45,989 nt of DNA from Lachnospiraceae bacterium. GTDB lineage: Bacteria > Bacillota > Clostridia > Lachnospirales > Lachnospiraceae. Every line of letters starts with the position of its first letter. Position 1 is the stretch's first letter. The notes beneath the pieces were generated by a model, which did no database searches, was not told where the DNA came from, and saw only the letters and a list, made by a program, of their open reading frames with translations. This document shows positions 26,901 to 33,306 of this stretch, piece after piece. Location of the stretch: contig JAJQHZ010000020.1 in NCBI GenBank assembly GCA_021199475.1, positions 1 to 45,989 on the forward strand. Reading direction: 5' to 3'. A program made the position numbers and the translations under genes.

Positions 26901-27506
26901 TGTTTCAAGCCCGCACCGTCTGAAAAGCGTATATAAAATACTCATCGCCATCAGATAACGGAATTCTTTCCGGATCGTTTCCGTATCTGCACCAAGTGAA
27001 GAACTTCCGGATTCCGTAAACAGGCCCTCCACCGCATCATCCAGATAATTTTTCGTCTGGACGATAGCCACTCCCATCAGCGCTGAACGCAGGTCCTCAG
27101 AATAATTGTCATCAATATCATATGCTTCCAGCAGATGATCCCTGACTGCGTCTCGATGTTCCGGAAGCAGATTCCACAGGACAGGCTGCCTGCCATTCCT
27201 TGACGGAACTGTATCCGACACATCAAAAACGTAGCGCAGTCTGGGGCGGGCGCCGGTCTGTTTATCAATCAATGCAATCCCCTTTGAACCCCGCTTAATC
27301 CAGCAGTTCATTTTCTTGCTCCAGACATCAAATTCCGCGCAGGCAGTCGCGTCCGGACGCTGCGCGTGGATCAGCAGGGTGTCCTCGAATGAATAACGGT
27401 ACAAGCGTGAAGAGGTATCCAGGTAATCCATCCACTTCTCCGGCGACGCCGTTATCTCAGCAGCATGATCCTCTGCCAGTTTTATTACCTCATTAATTTT
27501 TGCCAT
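17934..27506 (-). CDS. DarB-like giant protein: LtrC-type N-terminus, N6-adenine methylase and SNF2-type helicase
   Basis: At 3190 residues this is the largest gene. Residues 1-280 match the LtrC-type domain of ICE proteins (RLYRYSFEDTLLIHAQRPDA). A low-complexity linker (about 300-430) follows. Two related segments near 530 and 760 each begin with a YGTGG word. After acidic linkers comes a methylase region with motif I LEPSCGVGNFMG near 1635 and NVPFG near 1702. A superfamily 2 helicase follows, with Walker A HCVGAGKTFEM near 2315, DESH near 2476 and a C-terminal motif REGRILRQGNQN near 2805. P1 DarB has the same methylase-helicase plan and protects incoming DNA from type I restriction; a similar role here is inferred. 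The tail is Gln/Ser/Asn-rich. Confidence 0.88.
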   Translation of the reverse strand: MAKINEVIKLAEDHAAEITASPEKWMDYLDTSSRLYRYSFEDTLLIHAQRPDATACAEFDVWSKKMNCWIKRGSKGIALIDKQTGARPRLRYVFDVSDTVPSRNGRQPVLWNLLPEHRDAVRDHLLEAYDIDDNYSEDLRSALMGVAIVQTKNYLDDAVEGLFTESGSSSLGADTETIRKEFRYLMAMSILYTLFRRCGLETADYVGAIDYRDIVKYRDIGVLAHLGDAVWQASEPVLIDIGRTVRKIILEESRDKVANQNREGYNTSNRTNQGPEKTEAAHPAVRKAEESETKQQAVQESDKSETDHKAEHTAEQKGGTDHGTELLPQRGLSLSESDHHRRDTGREHREVRDAPGNVPEGEQAGDVLVTPAAGEAEQLSGGHREDRAGTSGSPDGRPAESISGTGQERPDGVGSPPEQPEGDGGRDHLSGTDLHLIEDQPEETNGTVIDEAEAEIVSALSLPVIPTMEEQIRDIEERQAALYAGEISIPSDVVDEILRTGGNKNHSLPRLIHNFMSEQTDEEYTEFVRTEYGTGGKGFEIDGKEYSVWFDPSGMQIALGHTVHDQILDKAFLSWENVSNRIHQLLKQGEYALQPVLDAARDTVIKEHAQSLAFFERKMADGVAEHVFADLEPFSGGFPDIEEKLSDLLAQHDFLVDLNARLEGFVNVYENNHDLMRSHLYSPEKVLRQFRRLALATMPYQARTGFQWREHKMFITQDEIDAYLARGGAYSDGRLSTYSFYLQNDSIADRTNFIKEKYGTGGQSNALSGADDSWADYDGKGLRLSRNGIRNPETEILLPWRKVAQRIDFLIENGRFLSAADYDHMVSYERRTMAARILSFYGGMPPEIPRPFAYQQDQVLAYGGSLEDLTEALEDRKRMETVLKAMDEALAVLPIDDYRYKERSGILADMRGYVDGSYTLFPNKNERKEPLLENQQLTLFDFMGAGAFESVTGDRKEAEPAPEKTVERHDDLVDAGVAEGNLQDAGASEAEKLETQTSKMENEHTESKEEKLPDKEAFNVESQEAEQLETEEQKEESQETGLSKSESAEEEITEAKTPESLPQTPTIRELYEHYFPIVETAVLKDTAYQNACRNSDRENAEIEGNVAIKRAVDSSGNMELYRLYYGETGFHNRLHSEVFEATYQMLSASAPAESFTVWQLSETAAKEYDTIKERYQSTLVAFEQHGYFEFYGDDARLVSQIIRSRIFEKPAGEDTRLFTAFPVSQWAAFSEMIREKGESLALMSERPDGTHRLMKYFNWKDYLPLDAVIHVDGREFRIDTVDYQTGVVSLQDMTMAKEARYPIFRNESVEFVRSYYEEEEPVYDFSTEMRVADALEQSNVSHDDFSGEQMDVIYDAAQKELDIVPLADPDFSPEQMQLIADAEEQLQSGSAGISADLIESLSEEVMTQEEVETAREKYQLPLNEDGAERVRPREKTNDAEDIEEAADGPENVRLKSIVLELNPAEGEVDPVSSEGLEQPASELSEKEPEVRTEIETETEPQTEAESASQSQHQERINFRITDDDLGAGGQKTKFRANMDAIHLLKKLEAENRLATAEEQEVLSRYVGWGGIPQAFDERAEGWNGEYQELRSALTEDEYKEARASTLNAFYTPPIIIKAMYEALERMGFRSGNILEPSCGVGNFMGLIPESMEAARMYGVELDSVSGRIAQQLYQKNTVSVQGFETTQYPDNFFDCVMGNVPFGSYKVADKRYDRQKFLIHDYFIAKSIDLVRPGGVIAVITSSDTMDKTNSSVRKYLGNRADLLGAVRLPRNTFLRNANTGVVADILFLQKRDCVSIEHPYWVELGTTPEGYMVNSYFVHHPEMVLGEFMTRSTQYGRQEVTVKATESTELSLQLREALNHITGEITEYEPVDDELVEDTTMIPADPTVKNFSFTERDGEVYFRENSQMRKMTLSKDMKSRVLGMVGLRDTVRELIDGQLNDGSDEEVGKLQQRLESQYDSFTLQYGLISSRMNKRAFSNDNSYSLLASLEMLDEDGNLERKADIFTRRTIRRAEPVSHVDTASDALALSIGEKAKVDLPYMAELLGTPGEYGKIILDLQGVIFRDPAEEMQEDETAGWHTADDYLSGNVRKKLEVAKAAAAHDGKYAVNVEYLEKVQPKDLDASEIEVRLGATWVKQEYIQEFMEEMFRPPWRMREHIKVLYSKHTGQWQIAGKSFDKYNVKTNSTYGTKRANGYRLLEDALNMRDTKIYDTVTDDDGKEKRVLNQNETTLAQQKQELIKDAFKDWIFRDMGRREDICRTYNTLFNSIRPREYDGSHIQFVGMNPEITMMEHQRNAVAHILYGNNTLLAHCVGAGKTFEMTAAAMESIRLGLARKCLFVVPNHLTQQWGSDFLRLYLGANVLVATKKDFEPANRKKFCSRIATGQYDAIIIGHSQFERIPLSVERQAASIERQIDDIMLALSDADASGLGKRSFTVKQLEKTKRSLEAKLAKLNDQSRKDDVVTFGQLGVDRLFVDESHYYKNLFLYTKMNNVAGIAQTDAQKSSDMFMKCQYMDEITGGRGVTFATGTPVSNTMSELHTIMRYLQYDTLQEMGLGNFDAWAASFGETVTAIELSPEGTGYRAKTRFARFYNLPELISVFRECADVQTADMLNLPVPESEFIDEKLQPSEIQKEMVETFSKRADLVRNGSVDSSVDNMLKITTDGRKLALDQRLLNDMLPDDENSKVNRCADNVYNIWKETEEKRLTQLVFSDLSTPKKDGSFNVYDDLRNKLVAKGVPPEEIAFIHTADTEVKKEELFKKVRTGQVRILVGSTAKMGAGTNVQDRLIALHHLDVPWKPSDLEQREGRILRQGNQNKKVKIYRYVTEGTFDAFSWQTLETKQKFISQIMTSKSPVRSAEDVDDTALTYAEIKALATSNPYIKEKMSLDVDVSKLKLLKANYKSQFYQLESDVAKKYPGEIKATEQYIVGLKADAEAVAAIPALDKEHFSMTVNGTVYTEYKEAGEAIINAATAMRAEGVDGEIGEYHGFSMKAEFVMLTQKYTLILQNNGGWHYVELGKDPTGNITRINHALTSIGEKLLPEAEQKLENLRQQMQNAQEELKKPFPKEQELAEKSARLAELNALLNMDKKDSIDAVGVGEKTAPTEPDSSGGRNQPATAGDIPGRDETGQSCDWQSNQGSQRWQGNSESHSNPNSYSNSDRQPGQSSPYGQNQEQSRFRNTKPKTYSYR
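26198..26542 (-). CDS. tnpV: TnpV-family protein nested out of frame inside the giant DarB-like gene
   Basis: A 114-residue protein lies wholly inside the giant gene, on the same strand in another frame. It matches the TnpV family of Clostridial transposons and ICEs: it opens MELNYYRSGDYLYPNL, has the core IGKYGMLRETYLKE and LLLQGKLNSYLADIE, and ends with a typical ELIYI. The ATG at 26542 is preceded by AAGGAGG eight bases away, an unusually good site for a nested frame. The overlapped part of the giant protein (about residues 321-436) is a low-complexity linker. TnpV's function is not established. Being same-strand, it should be translated from the same mRNA. Confidence 0.85.
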   Translation of the reverse strand: MELNYYRSGDYLYPNLTITDETPEESIGKYGMLRETYLKENKRGMYSSLLLQGKLNSYLADIEKTAQERLEVLMEGLQKAYPGPDKSDQMAWVAHQNSLKEMAEETIYQELIYI

Positions 27507-27522
27507 GCGTCATCCACCTTCC

Positions 27523-28485
27523 TTATGGGGTTCGTCCTGCTTTCTTTTTTCGGATTTCTTCTTTCTCTTCGGTTTTCTGAGGCTGTAGTTCCTCCTGTTG
27601 ATGCTGTAGCTGCTTTTCCTGTTCTTCCGGAGGCTGCTCCGTCTCACTTAAAAAGACCTGCGCTTCCTCTGGAGCCTGTTCTGTTTCCTCAGGGAGCTCT
27701 TCCGGGGCCTTTGAGATCTGCTTTGTCTCTTCCTGGGAGGCATCTACTGTTTTGGGGATCTCTCTTACTTCCTCAGAACTTCTCTCGCTCTCTGCCATTT
27801 TTGTAAGCTGGCCTGACTGTTCTACGTCCTGCCCGGAATATTTGGAACTGTTTTCCGTTTCTTTTGAAGTCTGTACTGTTTCCATCGGCATCTGTGCCAT
27901 TTCCTCCGGAATCTGCTTTGCATCCTCTGAAATCACTTCCTGCTTCTCCTTCTCAAACCTGCATCGGATATAGTCCCATACCTCGTTAAAAAGAGTTTCC
28001 TTCGCACTGCGTCTTCCGCTATCATAGTATTCTGGAAGGGCCTCCACCACCATCGCCATATCTTTCAGCAGACTGCGGGATGCTTCCCGGTCTTCAAAAG
28101 TGGAATAGATATCGTTTTTCGCAAGGCTTAAAAAGTTCCCTGCTCCACGATATTTCTCAAACGGATGGGAAAATCCATCCGGAAGGTGAAGGTAAAAATC
28201 AAGCACCTTACGTGCCGCCTCTTCCTGTGACAGATCGCTGCTGATTTCGTGTCTTTCAGCCTGATTCTTTTCTCCCATTTCTGTCAGCGTCTGCATCTCC
28301 TTATAATTTCTCGCCAGCAGAAAATCTCCATAACGGTCTTCTATCGCCTTGTCGCTTTTCAGATACTGATGAAATGCCTGGTTCACTGACTCATAACTGC
28401 GCATCAGCGCATACAAAGACTCTTTCAGATGTTCAAGCTCTTTCTCCAGATCCGCCTGCCGGATGATTTTCATCGGTGCTCCCAT
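27523..28485 (-). CDS. ICE protein of unknown function with acidic repetitive tail
   Basis: A 320-residue protein. The first 170 or so residues look folded and mostly helical (EHLKESLYALMRSYESVNQ, then LPDGFSHPFEKYRGAGNFL). The second half is Glu/Gln/Pro-rich with imperfect PEE/PEET repeats and is probably disordered. I do not recognise the family. The chosen ATG at 28485 lies nine bases after AAGGAGG; the frame is open a little further upstream. It overlaps the end of the coiled-coil gene and precedes the giant gene by 16 bases, so it belongs to the relaxase-DarB operon. Confidence 0.65.
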   Translation of the reverse strand: MGAPMKIIRQADLEKELEHLKESLYALMRSYESVNQAFHQYLKSDKAIEDRYGDFLLARNYKEMQTLTEMGEKNQAERHEISSDLSQEEAARKVLDFYLHLPDGFSHPFEKYRGAGNFLSLAKNDIYSTFEDREASRSLLKDMAMVVEALPEYYDSGRRSAKETLFNEVWDYIRCRFEKEKQEVISEDAKQIPEEMAQMPMETVQTSKETENSSKYSGQDVEQSGQLTKMAESERSSEEVREIPKTVDASQEETKQISKAPEELPEETEQAPEEAQVFLSETEQPPEEQEKQLQHQQEELQPQKTEEKEEIRKKKAGRTP

Positions 28486-30139
28486 TTTCATTCGCCTCCT
28501 TTCCTGCCGGAATCCCGGCATCCTTCCTCATAAAATAATTCGCTAACATCTGCATATTTCGAGCGGGAAGTTCCGGATTGCGGATCTGCTCAAGTTCTTT
28601 CAGCGGCATTCCCGCTTTCACCGCAGCATAAATAATCTCGAACTGTTCATCCGTATAACCCGGATTTTTAATCAAGTCGATAATAAAATCATCCCTCTTC
28701 CTGGTCTCTTTTCTCTTATGTTTTTGACTGAAGGGCAGGAATCCTTTGCTCTGTTTCTCTCGTATTTCTGTTTTCGCTAAATTTTCTGTTGTTCCCGCGC
28801 TCCCCTCAAGACCCTGGCTCTGTACGTTTGACGCTCTATTATCATCTGCCGGATTCTTCACATAACCTTCTTTTTCCGTATCAATTGAATCTTTCGCGTT
28901 AGCCGGATTCCCTGACATTGCCGTGCCTGCTTCGGACGGATGATTTGCTCCCGCTGCAGCTTTTCCCGGCTGCACTGCTCCTTCTGCCAGCTGAGTTTTC
29001 AGTCTTTCATTTTCATGCATCAGACCATCTCGTTTCTCCACCAGTTTATGCTTCTCCTCCTGTGCCGTTTCCAGCTGTGTCCTTAGCGCATCCAACTCTT
29101 TCTGAACCGAATCCAGCTTCACCGTACAGGTTCCAAGTTCCGTCTCCAGTGCATCCCGTTTCCTGTCTGCTTCTGACTGCAGAAGTGATTTTTCCGTTTC
29201 AAACGTAGTTTTCAGCGAACGGATTTTTTCCTCTGAATATTCCTGCTGCTGTTTCAGCCGTTCCTCCGCAGTCTCACGTTCGCTCCTGATCCGGTCATCC
29301 GCGTAAGCTTTGCTGTTCTCCTGCTCTTTCTTTAAAAACTCCATCTGCAAATCAAAACGTTCCCGCGCCCGCTCCGCTTCATGCCGCAGTTTTTCAATTT
29401 CATCGAACTGGCTGAACTTTTCCATTGCTGCAAAATCCGCGTACTCATCTCGCACCTCACTCAAGGAATATTCCCCATCATAAAATCCCATGGCAAATTC
29501 TTCGCCGCCGATCAGCGCAATGCTGCGCAACAGATCGAGGCTGACAAGTTCAACCTCTTTCCCATAGCAGAAAGCATCTTCGATAAATTCTTTGTTGAAC
29601 CCTTCCCTGCACATCAGATAAAGCTGTTCGACGTGGTGCCTGTAGGAATCATCCGCCTCCAGGTAAGGCGCATAGCTCAGATAACCCTTTACCATCCGCT
29701 CTGTTTTTTCATCCGTATTCTCCCGACCTTCCAGATCAATCTGAAAACTAACAGTTTTTTCATTCATTTCAACCGTGGCTCTGGGGGCAATCATCTCCGA
29801 CATATGATCCTGCTGATCTGCATCTTCCATGACATTTGCAGACTCTGCATGTGAATTCTGATTTACATCGGATTGCGACAGTTGTTCTTCATCATGGGTT
29901 TTCTGGGCACTCCTCTCTGTTGCTGACATCTGTATTGGATACGCGCTTTGTTCACTTGTCATATTTCTCTCCGCCTCTGACCATTCTCGCCCACTGTCCT
30001 TTGACGCTTTCGTATTCTGTGCCTGACTGCCCATTTGATTTCCACGCCTACTCTGTGTCTTTCCCGATGCCCGTGCCTGTCGTTTTTCGGCCCGCCGCGC
30101 CGCTTCGGATTTTTTGGCTCTTGCCTGTCTCTGTCCCAT
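28433..30139 (-). CDS. Coiled-coil ICE protein encoded just after the relaxase
   Basis: A 568-residue protein: a very basic N-terminus (about 1-40), a globular section around 130-250 (SYAPYLEADDSYRHHVEQLY), a long Glu/Lys coiled coil (about 245-385), a basic stretch, and a C-terminal helical module (YTDEQFEIIYAAVKAGMP) resembling the end of the protein at 8814-9365. The ATG at 30139 has GAGAGGA nine bases upstream and overlaps the relaxase 3' end by 92 bases; a longer frame to 30253 lacks such a site. The basic ends and its place beside the relaxase suggest DNA handling, which is inference only. Confidence 0.7.
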   Translation of the reverse strand: MGQRQARAKKSEAARRAEKRQARASGKTQSRRGNQMGSQAQNTKASKDSGREWSEAERNMTSEQSAYPIQMSATERSAQKTHDEEQLSQSDVNQNSHAESANVMEDADQQDHMSEMIAPRATVEMNEKTVSFQIDLEGRENTDEKTERMVKGYLSYAPYLEADDSYRHHVEQLYLMCREGFNKEFIEDAFCYGKEVELVSLDLLRSIALIGGEEFAMGFYDGEYSLSEVRDEYADFAAMEKFSQFDEIEKLRHEAERARERFDLQMEFLKKEQENSKAYADDRIRSERETAEERLKQQQEYSEEKIRSLKTTFETEKSLLQSEADRKRDALETELGTCTVKLDSVQKELDALRTQLETAQEEKHKLVEKRDGLMHENERLKTQLAEGAVQPGKAAAGANHPSEAGTAMSGNPANAKDSIDTEKEGYVKNPADDNRASNVQSQGLEGSAGTTENLAKTEIREKQSKGFLPFSQKHKRKETRKRDDFIIDLIKNPGYTDEQFEIIYAAVKAGMPLKELEQIRNPELPARNMQMLANYFMRKDAGIPAGKEANENGSTDENHPAGGSGERA

Positions 30140-31610
30140 ATTTTGCGTCCTCTCTTTTTTCTTTGGTTTTGTCACTATGATCCTCTCTCGAAATATCTCT
30201 TTTTCTTGCCGACGGCTCCATCTGACAAAAAAGTTTGAACGTATCTTCGACAATCCTCAGCTCTTTTTTGTTATCTTTCAAGGCACCGCGGCACTTATCC
30301 ATTTTTTCTTTTACTTCATTCCGTTGAAAAACCGCCTCCCCGTATGGGCAGACGGCTTCAATCAGTTTCATCAATTCTTCCATTTCCTGCTTCGTCTCAG
30401 GCTGAGGATCAGACTGGTATTGCTCTTTCAGTTTCTCATACCTGGATACGTAGTAAAACGGCTGCTTCTTATAATACTTTGTCCGGGTTGCCGAAAGTTC
30501 ATGTTCCATGGCCTCCCGTTCTTTTGTCAGTTCATCCTTCCTTTTCTCCAGATCGGATTCATCACCGATATCATAATCTACCATATACCGGATGGCATCG
30601 GATAATTTGCGAATCTCCAGGATATCCTGCTTGTTCCGAACCCTCTGCTCTTTTGTCATCCGATCCGGTTTCCGGATAAAATAGGTATTGTTCCATCTTT
30701 TCCAGAAATTCCTCTGGAACGGTGTCATCTTCCAGTCAGGGCAGCGGATGATTTTTGCATAAATCACTTCGCGCATTTCCTGACGATCACCGTATGTCTT
30801 GTAACGGATTTCAATTTCCGGTTTGCTTCCCTTGTCCGCAATCCGCTGGATGATTTCTTCTTTCGCGTAGCCGTCTCCGAGCCGACCGGTACGAAACGCC
30901 CGCCCGGCTCCTTCCGGAAGCAGTGAAAGGAACTTTCCGTTTCTCGTCACTGTATATCCGTCACTGCGCAGATAGTCGAGAAAAGCTTCGTAGCTTTCCG
31001 AATGCTCAATTGCTTCGTCAATATCATCCCGAATAATATCTGTCCAGCTGTAATACTCGCCCTTTTCCATCTGCTTTGGCCGTTTCCATTCACCGTAGTT
31101 CCTTCCTCGCCGATCTTCATCATATTCCAAAGTCGGCAGATGGTATTTTTCGCAGATGCGGTCGGTTATAGGCTGGATGCGTTTTTCCCAGTCACCTTTT
31201 GGTGAGTGGAATTTCAACCCGTCCGTTTTTGACACCGAGTCGAACGTAATGTGTACGTGCAGGTGCGCTTTGTCATTGTGAACAGCAAACGCATAATAAT
31301 AATTGTCTCCGAGCAGCTCCCGGCAGAATTCTTCTGCAACCTGAAATGCAGTCGCCTCATCGATGCTGCAATCCGGCGGGAAGGAAAGCATATAGTGGAA
31401 GGCCTGGCTTCCGTCCTCCTTACCCCAGAATTTTTTATTTTCTATCATCGTCCGGTAAATCATCTCCGGAGTCCGGCCGGCGTTCCCGCCGATCCACAAG
31501 CCATTCCCACACTTTTCATCCCGGCAGATATAAAATAAATTTTTTCTCAAATGCGAAGCTTTATTGCTCCCCTTTGTTTCTTTGATTCTCAGCAGCCGGG
31601 TCACCGCCAT
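30048..31610 (-). CDS. MOBP-type relaxase/mobilization nuclease
   Basis: The relaxase nicks one strand at oriT, stays bound to the 5' end and pilots the strand through the T4SS. The N-terminal domain holds the conserved His cluster HNDKAHLHVHITFDS (HLHVH at about residues 116-120) that binds the metal. Tyrosines in the first 40 residues (for example in NLFYICRDEK) are candidate nucleophiles. The C-terminal half is charged and coiled. The ATG at 31610 is eight bases after AGAGGTGG. The frame also opens four codons earlier at a GTG with no spacing. It follows the MobC-like gene with a four-base gap and lies about 700 bases downstream of the predicted oriT. Confidence 0.93.
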   Translation of the reverse strand: MAVTRLLRIKETKGSNKASHLRKNLFYICRDEKCGNGLWIGGNAGRTPEMIYRTMIENKKFWGKEDGSQAFHYMLSFPPDCSIDEATAFQVAEEFCRELLGDNYYYAFAVHNDKAHLHVHITFDSVSKTDGLKFHSPKGDWEKRIQPITDRICEKYHLPTLEYDEDRRGRNYGEWKRPKQMEKGEYYSWTDIIRDDIDEAIEHSESYEAFLDYLRSDGYTVTRNGKFLSLLPEGAGRAFRTGRLGDGYAKEEIIQRIADKGSKPEIEIRYKTYGDRQEMREVIYAKIIRCPDWKMTPFQRNFWKRWNNTYFIRKPDRMTKEQRVRNKQDILEIRKLSDAIRYMVDYDIGDESDLEKRKDELTKEREAMEHELSATRTKYYKKQPFYYVSRYEKLKEQYQSDPQPETKQEMEELMKLIEAVCPYGEAVFQRNEVKEKMDKCRGALKDNKKELRIVEDTFKLFCQMEPSARKRDISREDHSDKTKEKREDAKYGTETGKSQKIRSGAAGRKTTGTGIGKDTE

Positions 31611-31614
31611 ATCT

Positions 31615-32052
31615 CTATCCACCTCTTCTCATTTTTTTGGCTTTTGGTTTACCAATATCTGCTGCATCGGCCTTACAATTTTTTTCATTTTCTTTTTCAT
31701 CATCGTGCTCAGAAGCATAAAAATAATTTTCATTTTGGACCTGCAGCAGCTGTACCGTCTCGTAATACTTTCTGTCAATTTTTTCGAGATATTCCGTCAG
31801 GTCTCGATAATCCATGTTCGTAATAAAACGTCTGGAGTTACACGCGCGCACCACCTGATTGATATTTGTCCCGATCTTCAAAATAGAATTTTTCAATTCC
31901 CTCAGCAGCTGGTCCGTCTCCGGCGGAAGCTGAAAAATTTTTCTCCTCATGTAATCCGATTCGGATATACCGTTGCGTTCAGCCTGTTCCGCAATCTTCG
32001 CAGCCTCTTCCTCTGTGCAGCGGAACGCTTTCCAGACCGTCCTGTTTGCCAT
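31615..32052 (-). CDS. MobC-like relaxosome accessory protein
   Basis: A 145-residue protein of the MobC/ribbon-helix-helix relaxosome type. It opens with NRTVWKAFRCTEEEAAKIAE, then has NGISESDYMRRKIFQLPP (the usual MobC helix pair) and LLRELKNSILKIGTNINQVV, the recognisable MobC core. Such proteins bind near oriT, loosen the DNA and help the relaxase. Its C-terminus is Lys/Glu-rich. The start at 32052 follows GGGGAGG; the frame extends three codons up to a GTG. It ends four bases before the relaxase start. Confidence 0.88.
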   Translation of the reverse strand: MANRTVWKAFRCTEEEAAKIAEQAERNGISESDYMRRKIFQLPPETDQLLRELKNSILKIGTNINQVVRACNSRRFITNMDYRDLTEYLEKIDRKYYETVQLLQVQNENYFYASEHDDEKENEKNCKADAADIGKPKAKKMRRGG

Positions 32053-32285
32053 CAGATACACCTCCCCTCCTCAGTTTTTTGCCCTATCGTAATTATTAAA
32101 TCCAGTGTAATAAATGCCTCTCCCAGCGGTCAGAATTTAGCTATAACATTTTCGTAACAACTTCTGTGTACAGCCATTTCAGCAGGCGTTTTGTAACAAT
32201 TTCAACTCCAGCTCACCAAAAACATCGTTCTCGTTTCACACTTTTTCCCGATGTTATTCACAAGTAATGGCAAGATACGCCTTTT

Positions 32286-32349
32286 GTTTCACAACGGCCT
32301 CTTGTCAAGGGGCTTGCGCCCCCTGATACCCCCAAAACCGTTGTTTCAC
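32286..32349 (-). other. Predicted origin of transfer (oriT)
   Basis: Upstream of mobC and the relaxase gene lies a nested set of repeats with no gene: a hairpin GGGGC-TTGC-GCCCC (32309-32322), an outer inverted repeat ACAACGG (32291-32297) with CCGTTGT (32338-32344), and direct copies of GTTTCAC at 32286-32292 and 32343-32349, with a third near 32235. The TTGCGCCCC core resembles the TGCGCCC nick region known for IncQ/MOBQ-type origins. Position, symmetry and core all fit oriT; the exact nick cannot be fixed by eye. Confidence 0.65.
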
Positions 32350-32434
32350 GCCGCCTTAAAATGGCGGCAAAGTCCGAAATTATTACATAGCAGATGTATG
32401 CGAATATTACGATGAAAAAACATGTTACAGGGTC

Positions 32435-32460
32435 AAAAAGAGAGCCGATTTCTCGACTCT
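32435..32460 (-). terminator. Intrinsic terminator upstream of oriT
   Basis: On the minus strand AGAGTCGA-GAAA-TCGGCTCT forms an 8-bp stem with a GAAA tetraloop and is followed by five T residues. It ends the transcript of the 93-residue gene before oriT. Confidence 0.88.
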
Positions 32461-32502
32461 GTAAAAAATCATTCTGTATGGCCACGTTTTACTCTGTTTC
32501 CT

Positions 32503-32784
32503 TCATCTTACTCCCTGACGAAGCAGTTCCCGTAATCGAAAAAAATCAGCTTCAGTCATGATTTCCATATGCGACGCAAGCTTTGTATCTCCATCGAGAT
32601 ACAGAAAAGTTCTCTGCATCTCGTACAAGTTATCATTATTATGATCCGCCATGTATTTCTTCCGCGCCGCCAGAAATTCTTCCAATTCCTTCTTCATTTC
32701 TGGCAGACGCGTAAAATCAAATTTCCCATATTCTGCTCTTATGGCATCGTCTGGTACAAGCTGGTAAATATCAGAATTGCTCAC
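32503..32784 (-). CDS. Small ICE protein of unknown function
   Basis: A 93-residue, mainly helical and charged protein (for example RLPEMKKELEEFLAARKKYM). It probably starts at a GTG at 32784, eight bases after AAGGGGAAG. It is followed by a clear terminator. I do not recognise the family. Its place immediately upstream of oriT is that of plasmid/ICE accessory or regulatory genes, but no DNA-binding motif is seen. Confidence 0.6.
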   Translation of the reverse strand: MSNSDIYQLVPDDAIRAEYGKFDFTRLPEMKKELEEFLAARKKYMADHNNDNLYEMQRTFLYLDGDTKLASHMEIMTEADFFRLRELLRQGVR

Positions 32785-32837
32785 AACTATCTTCCCCTTT
32801 CGTCGAATTCATTTTCTGCAATCCTATCATAACGACA

Positions 32838-33182
32838 TTATTTACACAACGATGTTCCTTGGCAAACCGAAATAATTTCATCCGGCGTAAGAGGCTTGAC
32901 TTTCTCTTCCAGTGCTTTCAATGACGGAGTGAGGATAAGCAGTTCTTCTTCTGTAATCTGCAAAAACCGCACCCAGCTGTGAAGCTCTGCTATCCTCTTT
33001 TCAATCTGCTTCTGCTTTTTCTTACCACCCGCGATCCTCCCCGCTTCAAACCGGCTGCCGGGAATTTTTTCTCCGAGCAGTTTTTCCAACAGCACCACTG
33101 CCCGCAGGCAGCGAACTGTTTCCGCTGCATCGCCACTCTTTACCTGAACACCTTTTCCCCCGGCTTCAATAATTTGCTCCAT
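32838..33182 (-). CDS. Small ICE protein of unknown function
   Basis: A 114-residue, helical protein with a Lys-rich middle (GGKKKQKQIEKRIAEL). It is not recognised. The ATG at 33182 has AGGAAAGG nine bases upstream and is preferred to a TTG fifteen codons earlier. A terminator for the upstream nuclease gene lies between it and that gene, so its promoter should be close to 33200-33240, although I see no clear boxes. Confidence 0.55.
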   Translation of the reverse strand: MEQIIEAGGKGVQVKSGDAAETVRCLRAVVLLEKLLGEKIPGSRFEAGRIAGGKKKQKQIEKRIAELHSWVRFLQITEEELLILTPSLKALEEKVKPLTPDEIISVCQGTSLCK

Positions 33183-33236
33183 CAGCGTAATCCTTTCCTG
33201 ATTTCGAATTCGATCTCTTTCGATCAATGGGCAAAC

Positions 33237-33268
33237 AAAAACCGCCCTGTGTAAACAAGACGGTTTTT
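33237..33268 (-). terminator. Intrinsic terminator after the Rpn-type gene, probably bidirectional
   Basis: AAAAACCG and CGGTTTTT are perfect inverted arms around a 16-base interior that extends the stem (GCC with GAC partly). A and T runs flank it on both sides, so it can work in both directions. Confidence 0.8.
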
Positions 33269-33306
33269 GTGAAGCTATTGATTGATTTCATCAAATAGTT
33301 GCCAGG

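Larger units (their letters stand above)
32053..32502. other. Non-coding region holding oriT and a terminator
   Basis: These 450 bases separate the relaxosome genes from the small genes upstream. They contain the terminator at 32435-32460, the oriT repeats at 32286-32349, and an AT-rich part towards mobC with a CGTTTTGTAACAA-like word near 32188. The one open frame crossing it (32258-32485) is not convincing. Confidence 0.5.

Noticed and set aside
32258-32485. 75-codon frame across the oriT region
   Set aside because: It runs through the terminator and the oriT repeats, has no ribosome site, and its C-terminal part is just the translated repeat.
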